15,013 bases of DNA from XYA12-FULL-58-9 sp001798605. Lineage in GTDB: Bacteria > Myxococcota > XYA12-FULL-58-9. Below the pieces are notes generated by a model. The model ran no database searches, had not been told where the DNA came from, and was given only the letters and a program-made list of their open reading frames with translations. Of the stretch, positions 1 through 5,536 are shown piece after piece; positions within the stretch are counted from its first letter, which is position 1, and the number at the start of each line of letters is the position of its first letter. The stretch lies in assembly GCA_036736205.1 (NCBI GenBank), contig DAINMX010000156.1, positions 1 to 15,013 on the forward strand. Direction: 5' to 3'. The position numbers were made by a program, and so were the translations under genes.

Positions 1-138
1 GGGACAATCCTGGGAGGTCATACACTCTGGATCAGAATCACCACCGCCCATATTCTTGACCGGATCGCGAGCGCCACCGCAGGCACCCAGAAATCCCAAG
101 GTCACGCCCAGCACCGCTACTTTCGCGAGAGATTTCAT
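1..138 (-). CDS. Lipoprotein of unknown function, N-terminal part only
   Basis: The reverse strand reads from an ATG at 138 to the window edge, giving 46 residues without a stop. The protein opens with a lipoprotein signal: MKSLAK, a hydrophobic stretch, then the lipobox LGAC with Cys20 as the predicted lipidated residue, followed by Gly21-Gly22. After the signal the chain is Gly/Asp-rich with two cysteines (SDPECMTSQDCP), a style common in short Cys-rich surface proteins of myxobacteria-like organisms. An AGAGGA Shine-Dalgarno lies about 6 bases before the ATG, and a good sigma-70 promoter lies upstream (172-201). It is probably exported and anchored in a membrane. The body of the protein is outside the window, so no function can be given. 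Confidence 0.8.
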   Translation of the reverse strand, partial: MKSLAKVAVLGVTLGFLGACGGARDPVKNMGGGDSDPECMTSQDCP

Positions 139-171
139 CTCTGTCCTCTTTGAATCTTGCAAGGTGGTCGG

Positions 172-201
172 ACAATAGGCAGGCGCCTGCAAAAGTGTCA
201 A
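172..201 (-). promoter_or_regulatory. Sigma-70-type promoter of the lipoprotein gene
   Basis: On the reverse strand, TTGACA (201-196) is followed after 18 bases by TATTGT (177-172). The -35 box is perfect and the -10 box matches four of six positions. Transcription would start near 165, giving a leader of roughly 27 bases before the ATG at 138. This is the best-looking promoter pair in the window. Confidence 0.6.
179..190. promoter_or_regulatory. 12-bp palindrome between -35 and -10 (possible operator)
   Basis: GCAGGCGCCTGC is a perfect 12-bp palindrome that fits entirely inside the 18-bp spacer of the lipoprotein promoter. A protein bound here would block RNA polymerase. The palindrome is seen directly; the operator role is inference from its position. 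Confidence 0.4.
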
Positions 202-336
202 CACGGTGCCGGGCGTCGCTGTGTCACCCGCAACGGGACGGGTTGTAACGCCTCGAGATGAGAACGTCGTTGGACAAACAACCCGGGCCAGATTGCGGTT
301 AAGTTACCCCGAATGGACCGAATGGACCCTCGGCCC

Positions 337-364
337 TTGACATGCCAGTTATGGGTCACATTCT
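337..364 (+). promoter_or_regulatory. Candidate promoter of the ferritin-like gene
   Basis: A perfect TTGACA at 337-342 is followed after 16 bases by CATTCT (359-364), a weak -10. Read as a heat-shock promoter, CTTGACA (336-342) is followed 13 bases later by TCACATTC, a poorer match to CCCCATnT than the one before dnaJ. The -35 box is convincing; the -10 assignment is not. Confidence 0.35.
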
Positions 365-388
365 ACCTAGCGATTGCTTCCGGGAGAC

Positions 389-425
389 CGGGGTTCAAAA
401 GACAACCCGGGCCAGCCATGCTGGC
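389..425 (+). promoter_or_regulatory. Two adjacent hairpins in the leader of the ferritin-like gene
   Basis: GGGTT (391-395) pairs with AACCC (404-408), with extra CC/GG pairing across a bulge. Directly after it, GCCAGC (411-416) pairs with GCTGGC (420-425) around a CAT triloop. The second hairpin ends about ten bases before the Shine-Dalgarno (436-440). The pairing is visible in the sequence; a regulatory role is inference. Confidence 0.4.
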
Positions 426-448
426 TCGAGCCTTCGAGGAGAAGACAA

Positions 449-877
449 ATGGCAGAGAGAGTAAACGAGATGATCAGCGTGCTCCGCACCTGGCAAGGGC
501 TTGAGCGGCAGGCAATGAACGACACCGCCGAAATCCAAGAGACCACCAACAGCCGATTCATTCGCATGGTCATGGAGATCATTCGACACGATTCGCTGAT
601 GCACCACCGCGTGCAGCAATTCCTCATCGACTCGGTTACCAAGGAAGACATTGCCGTCACCCGAGAAGATATCCAAGAGATCTGGGAGAAGATCGAAGCC
701 CACGACCGGATGGAAAAAAAGACCATCGAGCTCGCCGAGGGCCTCAAGGCCAAGGCTTGGAACCCAGTTCACAAGAGCCTTCTCGACTATTTGCTTCGAG
801 ACGAAGCCAAGCATGACACCATGCTCCAGCAGCTCAACGCAATGAAGACAGAGATCGGCAAAGCCTCAGGCGCCTAG
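449..877 (+). CDS. Small ferritin-like helical protein
   Basis: This 142-residue protein starts at ATG 449, chosen because GAGGA (436-440) is well placed and the upstream part of the frame looks non-coding. It is highly charged and predicted to be almost all helix, without signal peptide or membrane segment, so it is probably cytoplasmic. Carboxylate and His residues are spaced as in ferritin-like diiron proteins: Glu19 in helix 1; Glu43, His47 and His52 in helix 2; Glu83, His85 and Glu89 in helix 3; and an ExxH (Glu119-His122) in helix 4. A metal-binding or rubrerythrin-like role is therefore plausible but not proven. I do not recognise a named family. Its stop is followed by a hairpin at 892-910, so it appears to be transcribed alone. 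Confidence 0.8.
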   Translation: MAERVNEMISVLRTWQGLERQAMNDTAEIQETTNSRFIRMVMEIIRHDSLMHHRVQQFLIDSVTKEDIAVTREDIQEIWEKIEAHDRMEKKTIELAEGLKAKAWNPVHKSLLDYLLRDEAKHDTMLQQLNAMKTEIGKASGA

Positions 878-891
878 TCACCTGATTCGCC

Positions 892-910
892 AAGGGCTTC
901 CGAGCCCCTT
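892..910 (+). terminator. Candidate terminator after the ferritin-like gene
   Basis: GGGCT (894-898) pairs with AGCCC (903-907) around a TCCG tetraloop, with AA/TT pairing continuing past one bulged C. It begins 15 bases after the stop codon. The following bases are pyrimidine-rich rather than a clean T run, so termination efficiency is uncertain. Confidence 0.4.
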
Positions 911-913
911 CCG

Positions 914-936
914 TTCCCTTCCCTTCCCTTCCCTTC
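914..936 (+). repeat. Pentanucleotide tandem repeat (TTCCC)n
   Basis: Four perfect TTCCC units plus a partial fifth unit lie between the ferritin-like gene and the msrBA promoter region, ending 18 bases before the TTGACA at 955. Confidence 0.9.
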
Positions 937-954
937 ATTTAATCCAATCCACAG

Positions 955-994
955 TTGACAAAACGGTGGCATACGCCGGTCGATGTCTTATCTT
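955..994 (+). promoter_or_regulatory. Candidate promoter region of the msrBA gene
   Basis: A perfect -35-like TTGACA occurs at 955-960, but no good -10 lies 16-18 bases after it. An alternative pair is GTGGCA (966-971), a 17-base spacer and TATCTT (989-994), each box matching four of six positions. Either way the promoter would lie after 955, which argues against starting the protein at the TTG at 955. Confidence 0.35.
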
Positions 995-1017
995 GCCTGC
1001 ATGATGGGCTGGACAAG

Positions 1018-2079
1018 ATGAGACTCAAATCCATGGCGTTCTTGACCTCGTGTGTTGTCCTGCTCACCGTTGGAGGTGCAATCGTGGCACTCGGAGAATC
1101 GAACAAAACCGTGATCGCAAAAAACAACGCGGGCACCTGTGACAATGACCTCGAGAGCATTCGTGGCAAGCTCACCCCTGAGCAGTACCGCATCACCCAG
1201 GAAAAAGGCACCGAACGGCCTTTCGACAATGCCTATTGGAACAACAAGCGTCCGGGCATCTACGTCGATGTGGTTTCTGGCGAGCCGCTGTTTAGCTCTC
1301 TAGACAAATTCGATTCGGGTACCGGTTGGCCGAGCTTTGTTCGCCCACTGGAGGAATCGGGTGTCATTGAGCACCGCGACGATAGCCACGGCATGCTTCG
1401 AACCGAAGTTCGGTCATCCCATGCAAACTCCCACCTTGGACACCTGTTCAATGATGGCCCAGCACCAACCGGCATGCGCTATTGCATCAACTCAGCTTCA
1501 CTGCGTTTCATCCCAGCCGAAGAACTCGAAGCAGAAGGTTACAGCCCGTACGTCAAGCTGTTTACCGCACAAGATGCCAGTGCCAATGTCTCAACACAGG
1601 AAGTGGCCATTGTCGCTGGTGGATGTTTTTGGGGGGTTGAAGACCTCATCCGTAAACTTCCCGGGGTCATTGATACAGAAGTCGGCTACACCGGCGGAAA
1701 CCTCGACGAGCCCAAATACTCCGACGTCAAGACGGGTCGCAGCGGCCATGCTGAGGCTGTACGAATCACCTTCGATCCCGCACGCACGAGCTATCGTGCT
1801 ATCCTCGAGCTCTTCTTCCGCTTGCACGACCCCACCACCAAAAACCGCCAAGGCAACGACATCGGCACACAGTATCGATCCGCCATCTTTGTGCAGGATG
1901 AAACGCAGCGGCAAGTCGCCCAAGAGGCGAAGGCAGCGGTCGACAAATCCGGCAAGTGGCCACAGCCGGTGGTCACAGAAGTGATCGAAGCCGGGACCTT
2001 CTACCGCGCTGAAGACTATCACCAGGACTACCTCATTCGAAATCCTGGTGGCTACACCTGCCACTATATTCGCGATTGA
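1018..2079 (+). CDS. msrBA: Exported MsrB-MsrA fusion, peptide methionine sulfoxide reductase
   Basis: This 353-residue protein has an N-terminal hydrophobic segment (about residues 7-27 after MRLK) that should act as signal peptide or membrane anchor. An MsrB domain follows (about 45-175; GTGWPSF, SHLGHLF, catalytic Cys156 in RYCINSASLRF), then an MsrA domain (about 195-353; catalytic Cys203 in GGCFWG, then YTGG, GTQYRSAIF and EDYHQDY). MsrA reduces S- and MsrB R-methionine sulfoxide, so the fusion repairs both stereoisomers, here probably in the envelope. The usual zinc CxxC pairs of MsrB are absent (RSSHANSH where CxxC would be), so it is of the zinc-free type. The ATG at 1018 is preferred to the upstream TTG at 955, which overlaps a -35-like hexamer. 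No strong Shine-Dalgarno is seen. It converges on the LmbE-like gene. Confidence 0.93.
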   Translation: MRLKSMAFLTSCVVLLTVGGAIVALGESNKTVIAKNNAGTCDNDLESIRGKLTPEQYRITQEKGTERPFDNAYWNNKRPGIYVDVVSGEPLFSSLDKFDSGTGWPSFVRPLEESGVIEHRDDSHGMLRTEVRSSHANSHLGHLFNDGPAPTGMRYCINSASLRFIPAEELEAEGYSPYVKLFTAQDASANVSTQEVAIVAGGCFWGVEDLIRKLPGVIDTEVGYTGGNLDEPKYSDVKTGRSGHAEAVRITFDPARTSYRAILELFFRLHDPTTKNRQGNDIGTQYRSAIFVQDETQRQVAQEAKAAVDKSGKWPQPVVTEVIEAGTFYRAEDYHQDYLIRNPGGYTCHYIRD

Positions 2080-2086
2080 CCACCAA

Positions 2087-2099
2087 GGGCACCGTGCCC
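2087..2099. terminator. Short hairpin between convergent genes
   Basis: GGGCA-CCG-TGCCC forms a 5-bp GC-rich hairpin in the 41-base gap between the stop codons of msrBA and the LmbE-like gene. It could work in both directions, but no T run follows on either side. Confidence 0.3.
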
Positions 2100-2120
2100 A
2101 TTTACGGCCCTAGCCAGATC

Positions 2121-2864
2121 TCACGGAGTTTGTCGACGCGGGGACCTTCTGCCCCGCCGAAGACCGTCTGGACTGGCCCATTGGGCGATCAAGAATGGAA
2201 GCAACGCATGATAGGCAGAGCCAGACACCAAGCTCGGAATGACTTTGTTGGAACAAAGGCGATAGATGCCTTCGACATCCTGCCAACCTAAAGCCAGGTA
2301 GCCCTCGCTGACCAAGAATGGCAATTGTCTCCAGGAGTCTTTGAGCTCCTCGAAGTAAATCTCCCAAAGGATGCGCATCCTCAGTTGGTAGGCGTCCTTG
2401 TCCATTTTGATCGAAAAATCCGGGTATAGGCGATCCGCATGACAGTAGACCGGCGCGATTGTTTTCAGCGCTGCGTGCAAACTGAATGAGACATCCATGT
2501 GGTTGGGGTGCCCATACTCGCCGTGTGGGCAATGGGTGAAAAACGCGTCATACGTGCCGGTTTGTCCCAATGCGGTGAAGCGCTCAGTCAATTCATCGAC
2601 GGGAAGGTGATCCGTGAGGCTGTCCCGATAGCTCCAAGTCTCCAGATTGGTCACGCCAAGCAGCTCACAAGCACGCTGCAGGTGGGTCTTGCGTTCCGCA
2701 CCTGCGCCCAACCAATTGCCGTCGGTCACGCACAAAACATCTGCTTTGCCCCGCAACGCCGTCGTGAGCAATCCGCCAAAAAAGAGGGTCTCGTCATCTG
2801 GGTGCGCCACGACCACGAGTGCCCGGCGAACGTCTGCAAGCTCCTTGGGGAACGATGTGTTCAT
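2121..2864 (-). CDS. PIG-L/LmbE-family metal-dependent deacetylase
   Basis: This 247-residue protein carries the hallmark zinc site of the PIG-L/LmbE family: AHPDDE (His21, Asp23, Asp24, Glu25) and HCPHGEYGHPNH near 111-122, with His122 as the expected third ligand. Family members remove acetyl groups from N-acetylglucosamine-type amino sugars in GPI, mycothiol or bacillithiol synthesis, antibiotic tailoring and sugar catabolism; the substrate here cannot be read from the sequence. There is no signal peptide, so it is likely cytoplasmic. The ATG at 2864 is chosen because the family fold begins just after it and the upstream extension (to 3206) is low-complexity and lies in the dnaJ promoter region. 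The Shine-Dalgarno is weak. It diverges from dnaJ and converges on msrBA. Confidence 0.88.
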   Translation of the reverse strand: MNTSFPKELADVRRALVVVAHPDDETLFFGGLLTTALRGKADVLCVTDGNWLGAGAERKTHLQRACELLGVTNLETWSYRDSLTDHLPVDELTERFTALGQTGTYDAFFTHCPHGEYGHPNHMDVSFSLHAALKTIAPVYCHADRLYPDFSIKMDKDAYQLRMRILWEIYFEELKDSWRQLPFLVSEGYLALGWQDVEGIYRLCSNKVIPSLVSGSAYHALLPFLIAQWASPDGLRRGRRSPRRQTP

Positions 2865-2906
2865 CTTCGCACTGAAACTGGTTGAAACTATCGATAAAAG
2901 TACGCC

Positions 2907-2928
2907 CAGGTGTTCAACTAACCACCTG
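2907..2928. promoter_or_regulatory. Inverted repeat upstream of the LmbE-like gene
   Basis: CAGGTG (2907-2912) and CACCTG (2923-2928) form a 6-bp inverted repeat with a 10-base spacer, 43-64 bases upstream of the LmbE-like start. The rest of the 293-base divergent region (2865-3157) holds the dnaJ promoter and nothing else I can recognise. An operator role is a guess from position. Confidence 0.25.
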
Positions 2929-3089
2929 CCAGGCATAGGCGCAAGCAAGGATGACGTGGAGGACATGGAGAAGATGGCTGAGGTTGCCAGCGGATGATCA
3001 CGGCCGACAATCACGGCTTGGCAGAAGCCTCGGGTTCTGCCATACACCGGGCTCGCTACCGTCGAGGAACGCCGCCGGGCTGCCCTCGA

Positions 3090-3118
3090 CTTGACATGAA
3101 GGCCAACGCTCCCATCTT
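3090..3118 (+). promoter_or_regulatory. Heat-shock (sigma-32-like) promoter of dnaJ
   Basis: CTTGACA (3090-3096) is followed after 13 bases by TCCCATCT (3110-3117). The enterobacterial sigma-32 consensus is roughly CTTGAAA, a spacer of 13-15, then CCCCATnT, so each box differs at one position and the spacing fits. The start site would lie near 3124, giving a leader of about 34 bases before the dnaJ ATG. TTGACA (3091-3096) could also serve as a sigma-70 -35 box, but the -10 would then be poor. Confidence 0.55.
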
Positions 3119-3157
3119 CAGCCAATGCATGGAAGCGCGCAACGGACCGGAAGCACG

Positions 3158-4261
3158 ATGAATCGCCGCGATTATTATGAAATCCTCGGGGTTGGACGAA
3201 ACGCATCAGACAAAGACATCAAGTCGTCCTACCGCCGTTTGGCCATGGAGTTTCATCCCGATCGGAATCCGAGCCCCGAAGCCGAAGAGAAATTCAAAGA
3301 AGCCTCAGAGGCCTATGAGGTCCTCTCTGACGCCAACAAGCGCGCCATATACGACCGCGCTGGCCACGATGGGCTGCGTAACACCGGCTTCTCTGGTTTT
3401 TCCGGTGTCGGCGTCGATGATATCTTCTCCTCCTTTGGCGACATCTTCGGCGATCTGTTTGGCTTCAGTGGTGCCGGCCGTACCCGCCGCGGTGGTCCAG
3501 CAAGGGGGTCAGACCTCAGATACGACATGACCATCGATTTCAAGGCTGCAGTGTTTGGTCTGGAGAAGGATGTCGAGTTGGACCAGTTGCTTCGATGCGA
3601 AGACTGCCATGGCAGCGGTGCGGAGCCCGGCTCGCAGGTCGTTCGGTGTGCTACCTGCCAGGGGCGCGGACAGGTCATGCATGGCTCTGGGCTGTTTTTG
3701 ATCAGCACCACCTGTCCCGAGTGCCAAGGCCAAGGTATGCGCCAATCCTCACCATGCAAGCATTGTCGCGGCGACGGTCGCGCTGTGGGGAAACGCAGCG
3801 TATCGGTGAAGATCCCCGCCGGATTCGAAGATGGCATGAGCCTTCGCTACGCTGGCCAAGGAGAACCCGGTCCCCGTGGTGGCCCACCCGGTGACCTCTA
3901 CATCGCTGTGCGAATTCGTCCGCACAAAACCCTGAAACGCGAGGGTGAACATCTCATCACCGAGGTCAAGATTGACATGGTGCAGGCAGCGCTCGGTGAC
4001 ACCCTCACCGTCGAAGGTGTGGACGGCGACGAGGAGGTCAAGATCCCTGCCGGCTGCCAACCCAACGAAGTGGTGATCCTGCGCAAAAAAGGTGTTCCCC
4101 ATTTGCGCGGTTCTGGCCGCGGCGACCTGCACGTCATCTGTCGTGTTGAGATCCCCAAGTCACTCAGCTCCACGCAAAAAGACCTGCTCCTCGAGTTCGC
4201 CGGAAGATCTAACTCCGACGCAAAAAAGAAGAAGAAGAAAAGACACGGCCTGTTCTCCTGA
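3158..4261 (+). CDS. dnaJ: Chaperone protein DnaJ (Hsp40)
   Basis: This 367-residue protein is a full class I J-protein, the co-chaperone that stimulates DnaK ATPase activity and delivers unfolded clients. Visible in order are the J domain (about 1-70, HPD at 33-35), a Gly/Phe-rich linker (about 74-116), and four CxxCxGxG zinc motifs starting at Cys147, Cys164, Cys186 and Cys200. Two substrate-binding beta domains follow, ending near residue 350. The tail is unusual: DAKKKKKKRHGLFS, a run of lysines close to the C-terminus. The start at ATG 3158 gives the canonical N-terminus (MNRRDYYEILGV); the upstream part of the frame is not conserved-looking. dnaK and grpE are not in the window, so this is an isolated copy, expressed from a heat-shock-like promoter at 3090-3118. 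Confidence 0.96.
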   Translation: MNRRDYYEILGVGRNASDKDIKSSYRRLAMEFHPDRNPSPEAEEKFKEASEAYEVLSDANKRAIYDRAGHDGLRNTGFSGFSGVGVDDIFSSFGDIFGDLFGFSGAGRTRRGGPARGSDLRYDMTIDFKAAVFGLEKDVELDQLLRCEDCHGSGAEPGSQVVRCATCQGRGQVMHGSGLFLISTTCPECQGQGMRQSSPCKHCRGDGRAVGKRSVSVKIPAGFEDGMSLRYAGQGEPGPRGGPPGDLYIAVRIRPHKTLKREGEHLITEVKIDMVQAALGDTLTVEGVDGDEEVKIPAGCQPNEVVILRKKGVPHLRGSGRGDLHVICRVEIPKSLSSTQKDLLLEFAGRSNSDAKKKKKKRHGLFS

Positions 4262-4476
4262 GAATCGCTCACATCACCGCAGGCTTGCCCGTGACATTGA
4301 ATCGCGTTCGTCATGAGGTGGGGAGGTGAATGCCATCCCAGCGCCATTGACGGCGCAGAGGGACTGCAGAAATCTCTGGCGCTACCCTTGATTCGTGCAG
4401 AGACTACCTCATCAAGGGCGACCGCTGCACCCAAAGACCAGCCGTAGCCGAAGGTGACAGAAAAAGGAGCGGTCGC
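4262..4476. other. Intergenic region between dnaJ and the PAS gene
   Basis: No coding frame with support is seen. One hairpin is visible: GCGCC (4341-4345) pairs with GGCGC (4352-4356) around a six-base loop, without a T run, so it is a poor terminator candidate. No convincing promoter pair was found, although the well-placed Shine-Dalgarno at 4465-4469 belongs to the next gene. Confidence 0.5.
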
Positions 4477-5100
4477 GTGAGAGCTCATAAATCCTTGGAA
4501 TCCCGCGTCGCGTCGAGCACGGCCATTGAGGAGATCCTCGAAGCGATGCCCGTCGCAGTCATTGCCATTGACGCTGCAAGAAACTTGCGGGCGGCCAATG
4601 GACTGGCCAAAAACCTTCTCGGCACCCTCGAGATCTCTGAGACCCCACGAGGCCCGGGGGATCTCCTCAATTGTCTCAACGCCATTGCCCAACCTGAAGG
4701 CTGCGGACATTCAGACAGGTGTCACGCGTGCACGATGTGGCAGTCAGCGGAAGCTGCCATTGCTGGTAGCCATGTCTCCCAGCGCGAAGTACACGTTCGT
4801 ACATGGGTGGGACAACAGGTTGTCGAACGGGTGTTTCTGATTTCTGCTGGGCCGCTACCCCAAGGGGCCCTCGACACCCAGATTCGCGCATTGCTGGTCA
4901 TCGAGGATGTCACACACCTACACCGGTTGCGCGGCATCATTCCCATCTGCGCTCAATGTAAAAAGATCCGCAATGACGCCCAAGCATGGCAAGCCGTGGA
5001 GAAGTATATCGAAGACAACACCTATGCGTCTTTCACGCACTCAATGTGCCCAACTTGCGTAGCGACTCTCTATCCCAGCCGCTCCCAGCAGACTCCCTGA
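4477..5100 (+). CDS. PAS-domain protein with two cysteine clusters
   Basis: This 207-residue protein starts at GTG 4477, supported by AGGAG at 4465-4469. Residues about 14-148 form a PAS-like sensor domain (ILEAMPVAVIAID near 20-32, closing strands LLVIEDVTHLHRL near 139-151). Inside the PAS fold is a cysteine cluster: Cys66, Cys76, Cys82 and Cys85 (CGHSDRCHAC). The C-terminal 50 residues are a module I recognise from many bacterial PAS and response-regulator proteins: LRGIIPICAQCKKIRND, then a helix, then FTHSMCPTC. Cys158, Cys161, Cys191 and Cys194 are placed as in a zinc ribbon. There is no kinase, cyclase or DNA-binding domain, so it is probably a cytoplasmic sensor or adaptor working through a partner. 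Redox or metal sensing by the first cluster is inference. Confidence 0.85.
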   Translation: MRAHKSLESRVASSTAIEEILEAMPVAVIAIDAARNLRAANGLAKNLLGTLEISETPRGPGDLLNCLNAIAQPEGCGHSDRCHACTMWQSAEAAIAGSHVSQREVHVRTWVGQQVVERVFLISAGPLPQGALDTQIRALLVIEDVTHLHRLRGIIPICAQCKKIRNDAQAWQAVEKYIEDNTYASFTHSMCPTCVATLYPSRSQQTP

Positions 5101-5152
5101 CCCCATCGTTTCCGACAGGCGTTGCCAGAATGACTAGAGAAACCTCCACAGC

Positions 5153-5404
5153 TCAGCCTTGCAGTCCGGCTCCTTCAGCTTGGCGTTTTGCCCGCTTGTG
5201 TTGCAGGATCGCCTGCTGTGTACGCCCGAGCATGCAATGGGGCGCAGGCAATCCACATTGCCCGAGGCCAGCCCGTGGGCGACACAGTCCCCGACACCAC
5301 GTGGCCTTGAAACGCAGCGCCGGACAGCGCCGCCGCGACTCGTCTGCTCGACTGATGGCTCTTGGGTCCTTCTTGGGATTGAGCTTCAACGTGATATGGG
5401 CCAT
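5153..5404 (-). CDS. Small cysteine-rich basic protein, unknown
   Basis: This 83-residue reverse-strand frame begins at ATG 5404 with a very good Shine-Dalgarno (TAGGAGA, about 3 bases upstream of the ATG). It is basic and carries five cysteines (27, 37, 41, 50, 57) in the pattern RRRCPAL, TWCRGLCRPR, GQCGLPAPHC, suggesting a small metal-binding or nucleic-acid-binding protein. No signal peptide or membrane segment is visible. It sits alone, converging on the PAS gene and diverging from purC. A weak promoter (TTGCGT, 16 bases, TATCTT on the reverse strand near 5445-5472) could drive it. I do not recognise the family. A forward frame overlaps it but has no ribosome binding site, so I prefer the reverse frame. 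Confidence 0.6.
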   Translation of the reverse strand: MAHITLKLNPKKDPRAISRADESRRRCPALRFKATWCRGLCRPRAGLGQCGLPAPHCMLGRTQQAILQHKRAKRQAEGAGLQG

Positions 5405-5470
5405 GGTCTCCTATCCTTGGATGATGCCTCCCCCCCCGCACCGAAGATAAGCACTCCACATAACGACGCA

Positions 5471-5536
5471 ATGGCAAACAAGGAGGCTTGGCGGGTTGAC
5501 CCAAACAGAGAACCTCACCATATTGCCCGCCTATGA
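5471..5536 (+). CDS. Possible 21-residue leader peptide overlapping purC
   Basis: An ATG at 5471 opens a 21-codon frame (MANKEAWRV to HHIARL) whose TGA (5534-5536) overlaps the purC ATG (5533-5535) as ATGA, the classic arrangement for translational coupling. It has no clear Shine-Dalgarno of its own, although a perfect AAGGAGG lies inside it at 5480-5486. If the promoter at 5496-5524 is the true one, this frame is not transcribed with purC. The two readings exclude each other. Confidence 0.25.
   Translation: MANKEAWRVDPNREPHHIARL
5496..5524 (+). promoter_or_regulatory. Candidate purC promoter giving a leaderless mRNA
   Basis: TTGACC (5496-5501), a 17-base spacer and CATATT (5519-5524) match five and four of six consensus positions. 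The -10 box ends 8 bases before the purC ATG, so transcription would begin at or within a base or two of the start codon. This agrees with the missing Shine-Dalgarno. Confidence 0.5.

Larger units (their letters stand above)
139..448. other. Divergent intergenic region
   Basis: This stretch separates the lipoprotein gene (-) from the ferritin-like gene (+). It holds the reverse promoter at 172-201, a tandem 9-base repeat gaatggacc twice at 311-328, and a forward TTGACA at 337-342. A 14-base direct repeat (acaacccgggccag) occurs at 278-291 and 402-415, and leader hairpins lie at 389-425. I see no open frame here with coding character. Confidence 0.6.

Noticed and set aside
955..1017. Upstream extension of the MsrBA protein to a TTG at 955
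   Set aside because: The TTG is the start of a TTGACA -35-like box, no ribosome binding site precedes it, and the signal-like segment begins properly at ATG 1018.
1018..1056. LTSC at residues 9-12 of MsrBA as a lipobox
   Set aside because: The cysteine comes before the hydrophobic core, so the region is too short in front of it to be a lipoprotein signal.
2865..3206. 342-base N-terminal extension of the LmbE-like protein
   Set aside because: The extension looks non-coding, lies in the dnaJ promoter region and would overlap dnaJ; the family fold starts right after ATG 2864.
4222..4329. A-AAA-AAG slippery heptamer near the dnaJ end, with a possible -1 frameshift extending to 4329
   Set aside because: The heptamer is real and in the right phase, but no strong downstream hairpin or conserved extension is visible; a lysine-rich tail explains it.
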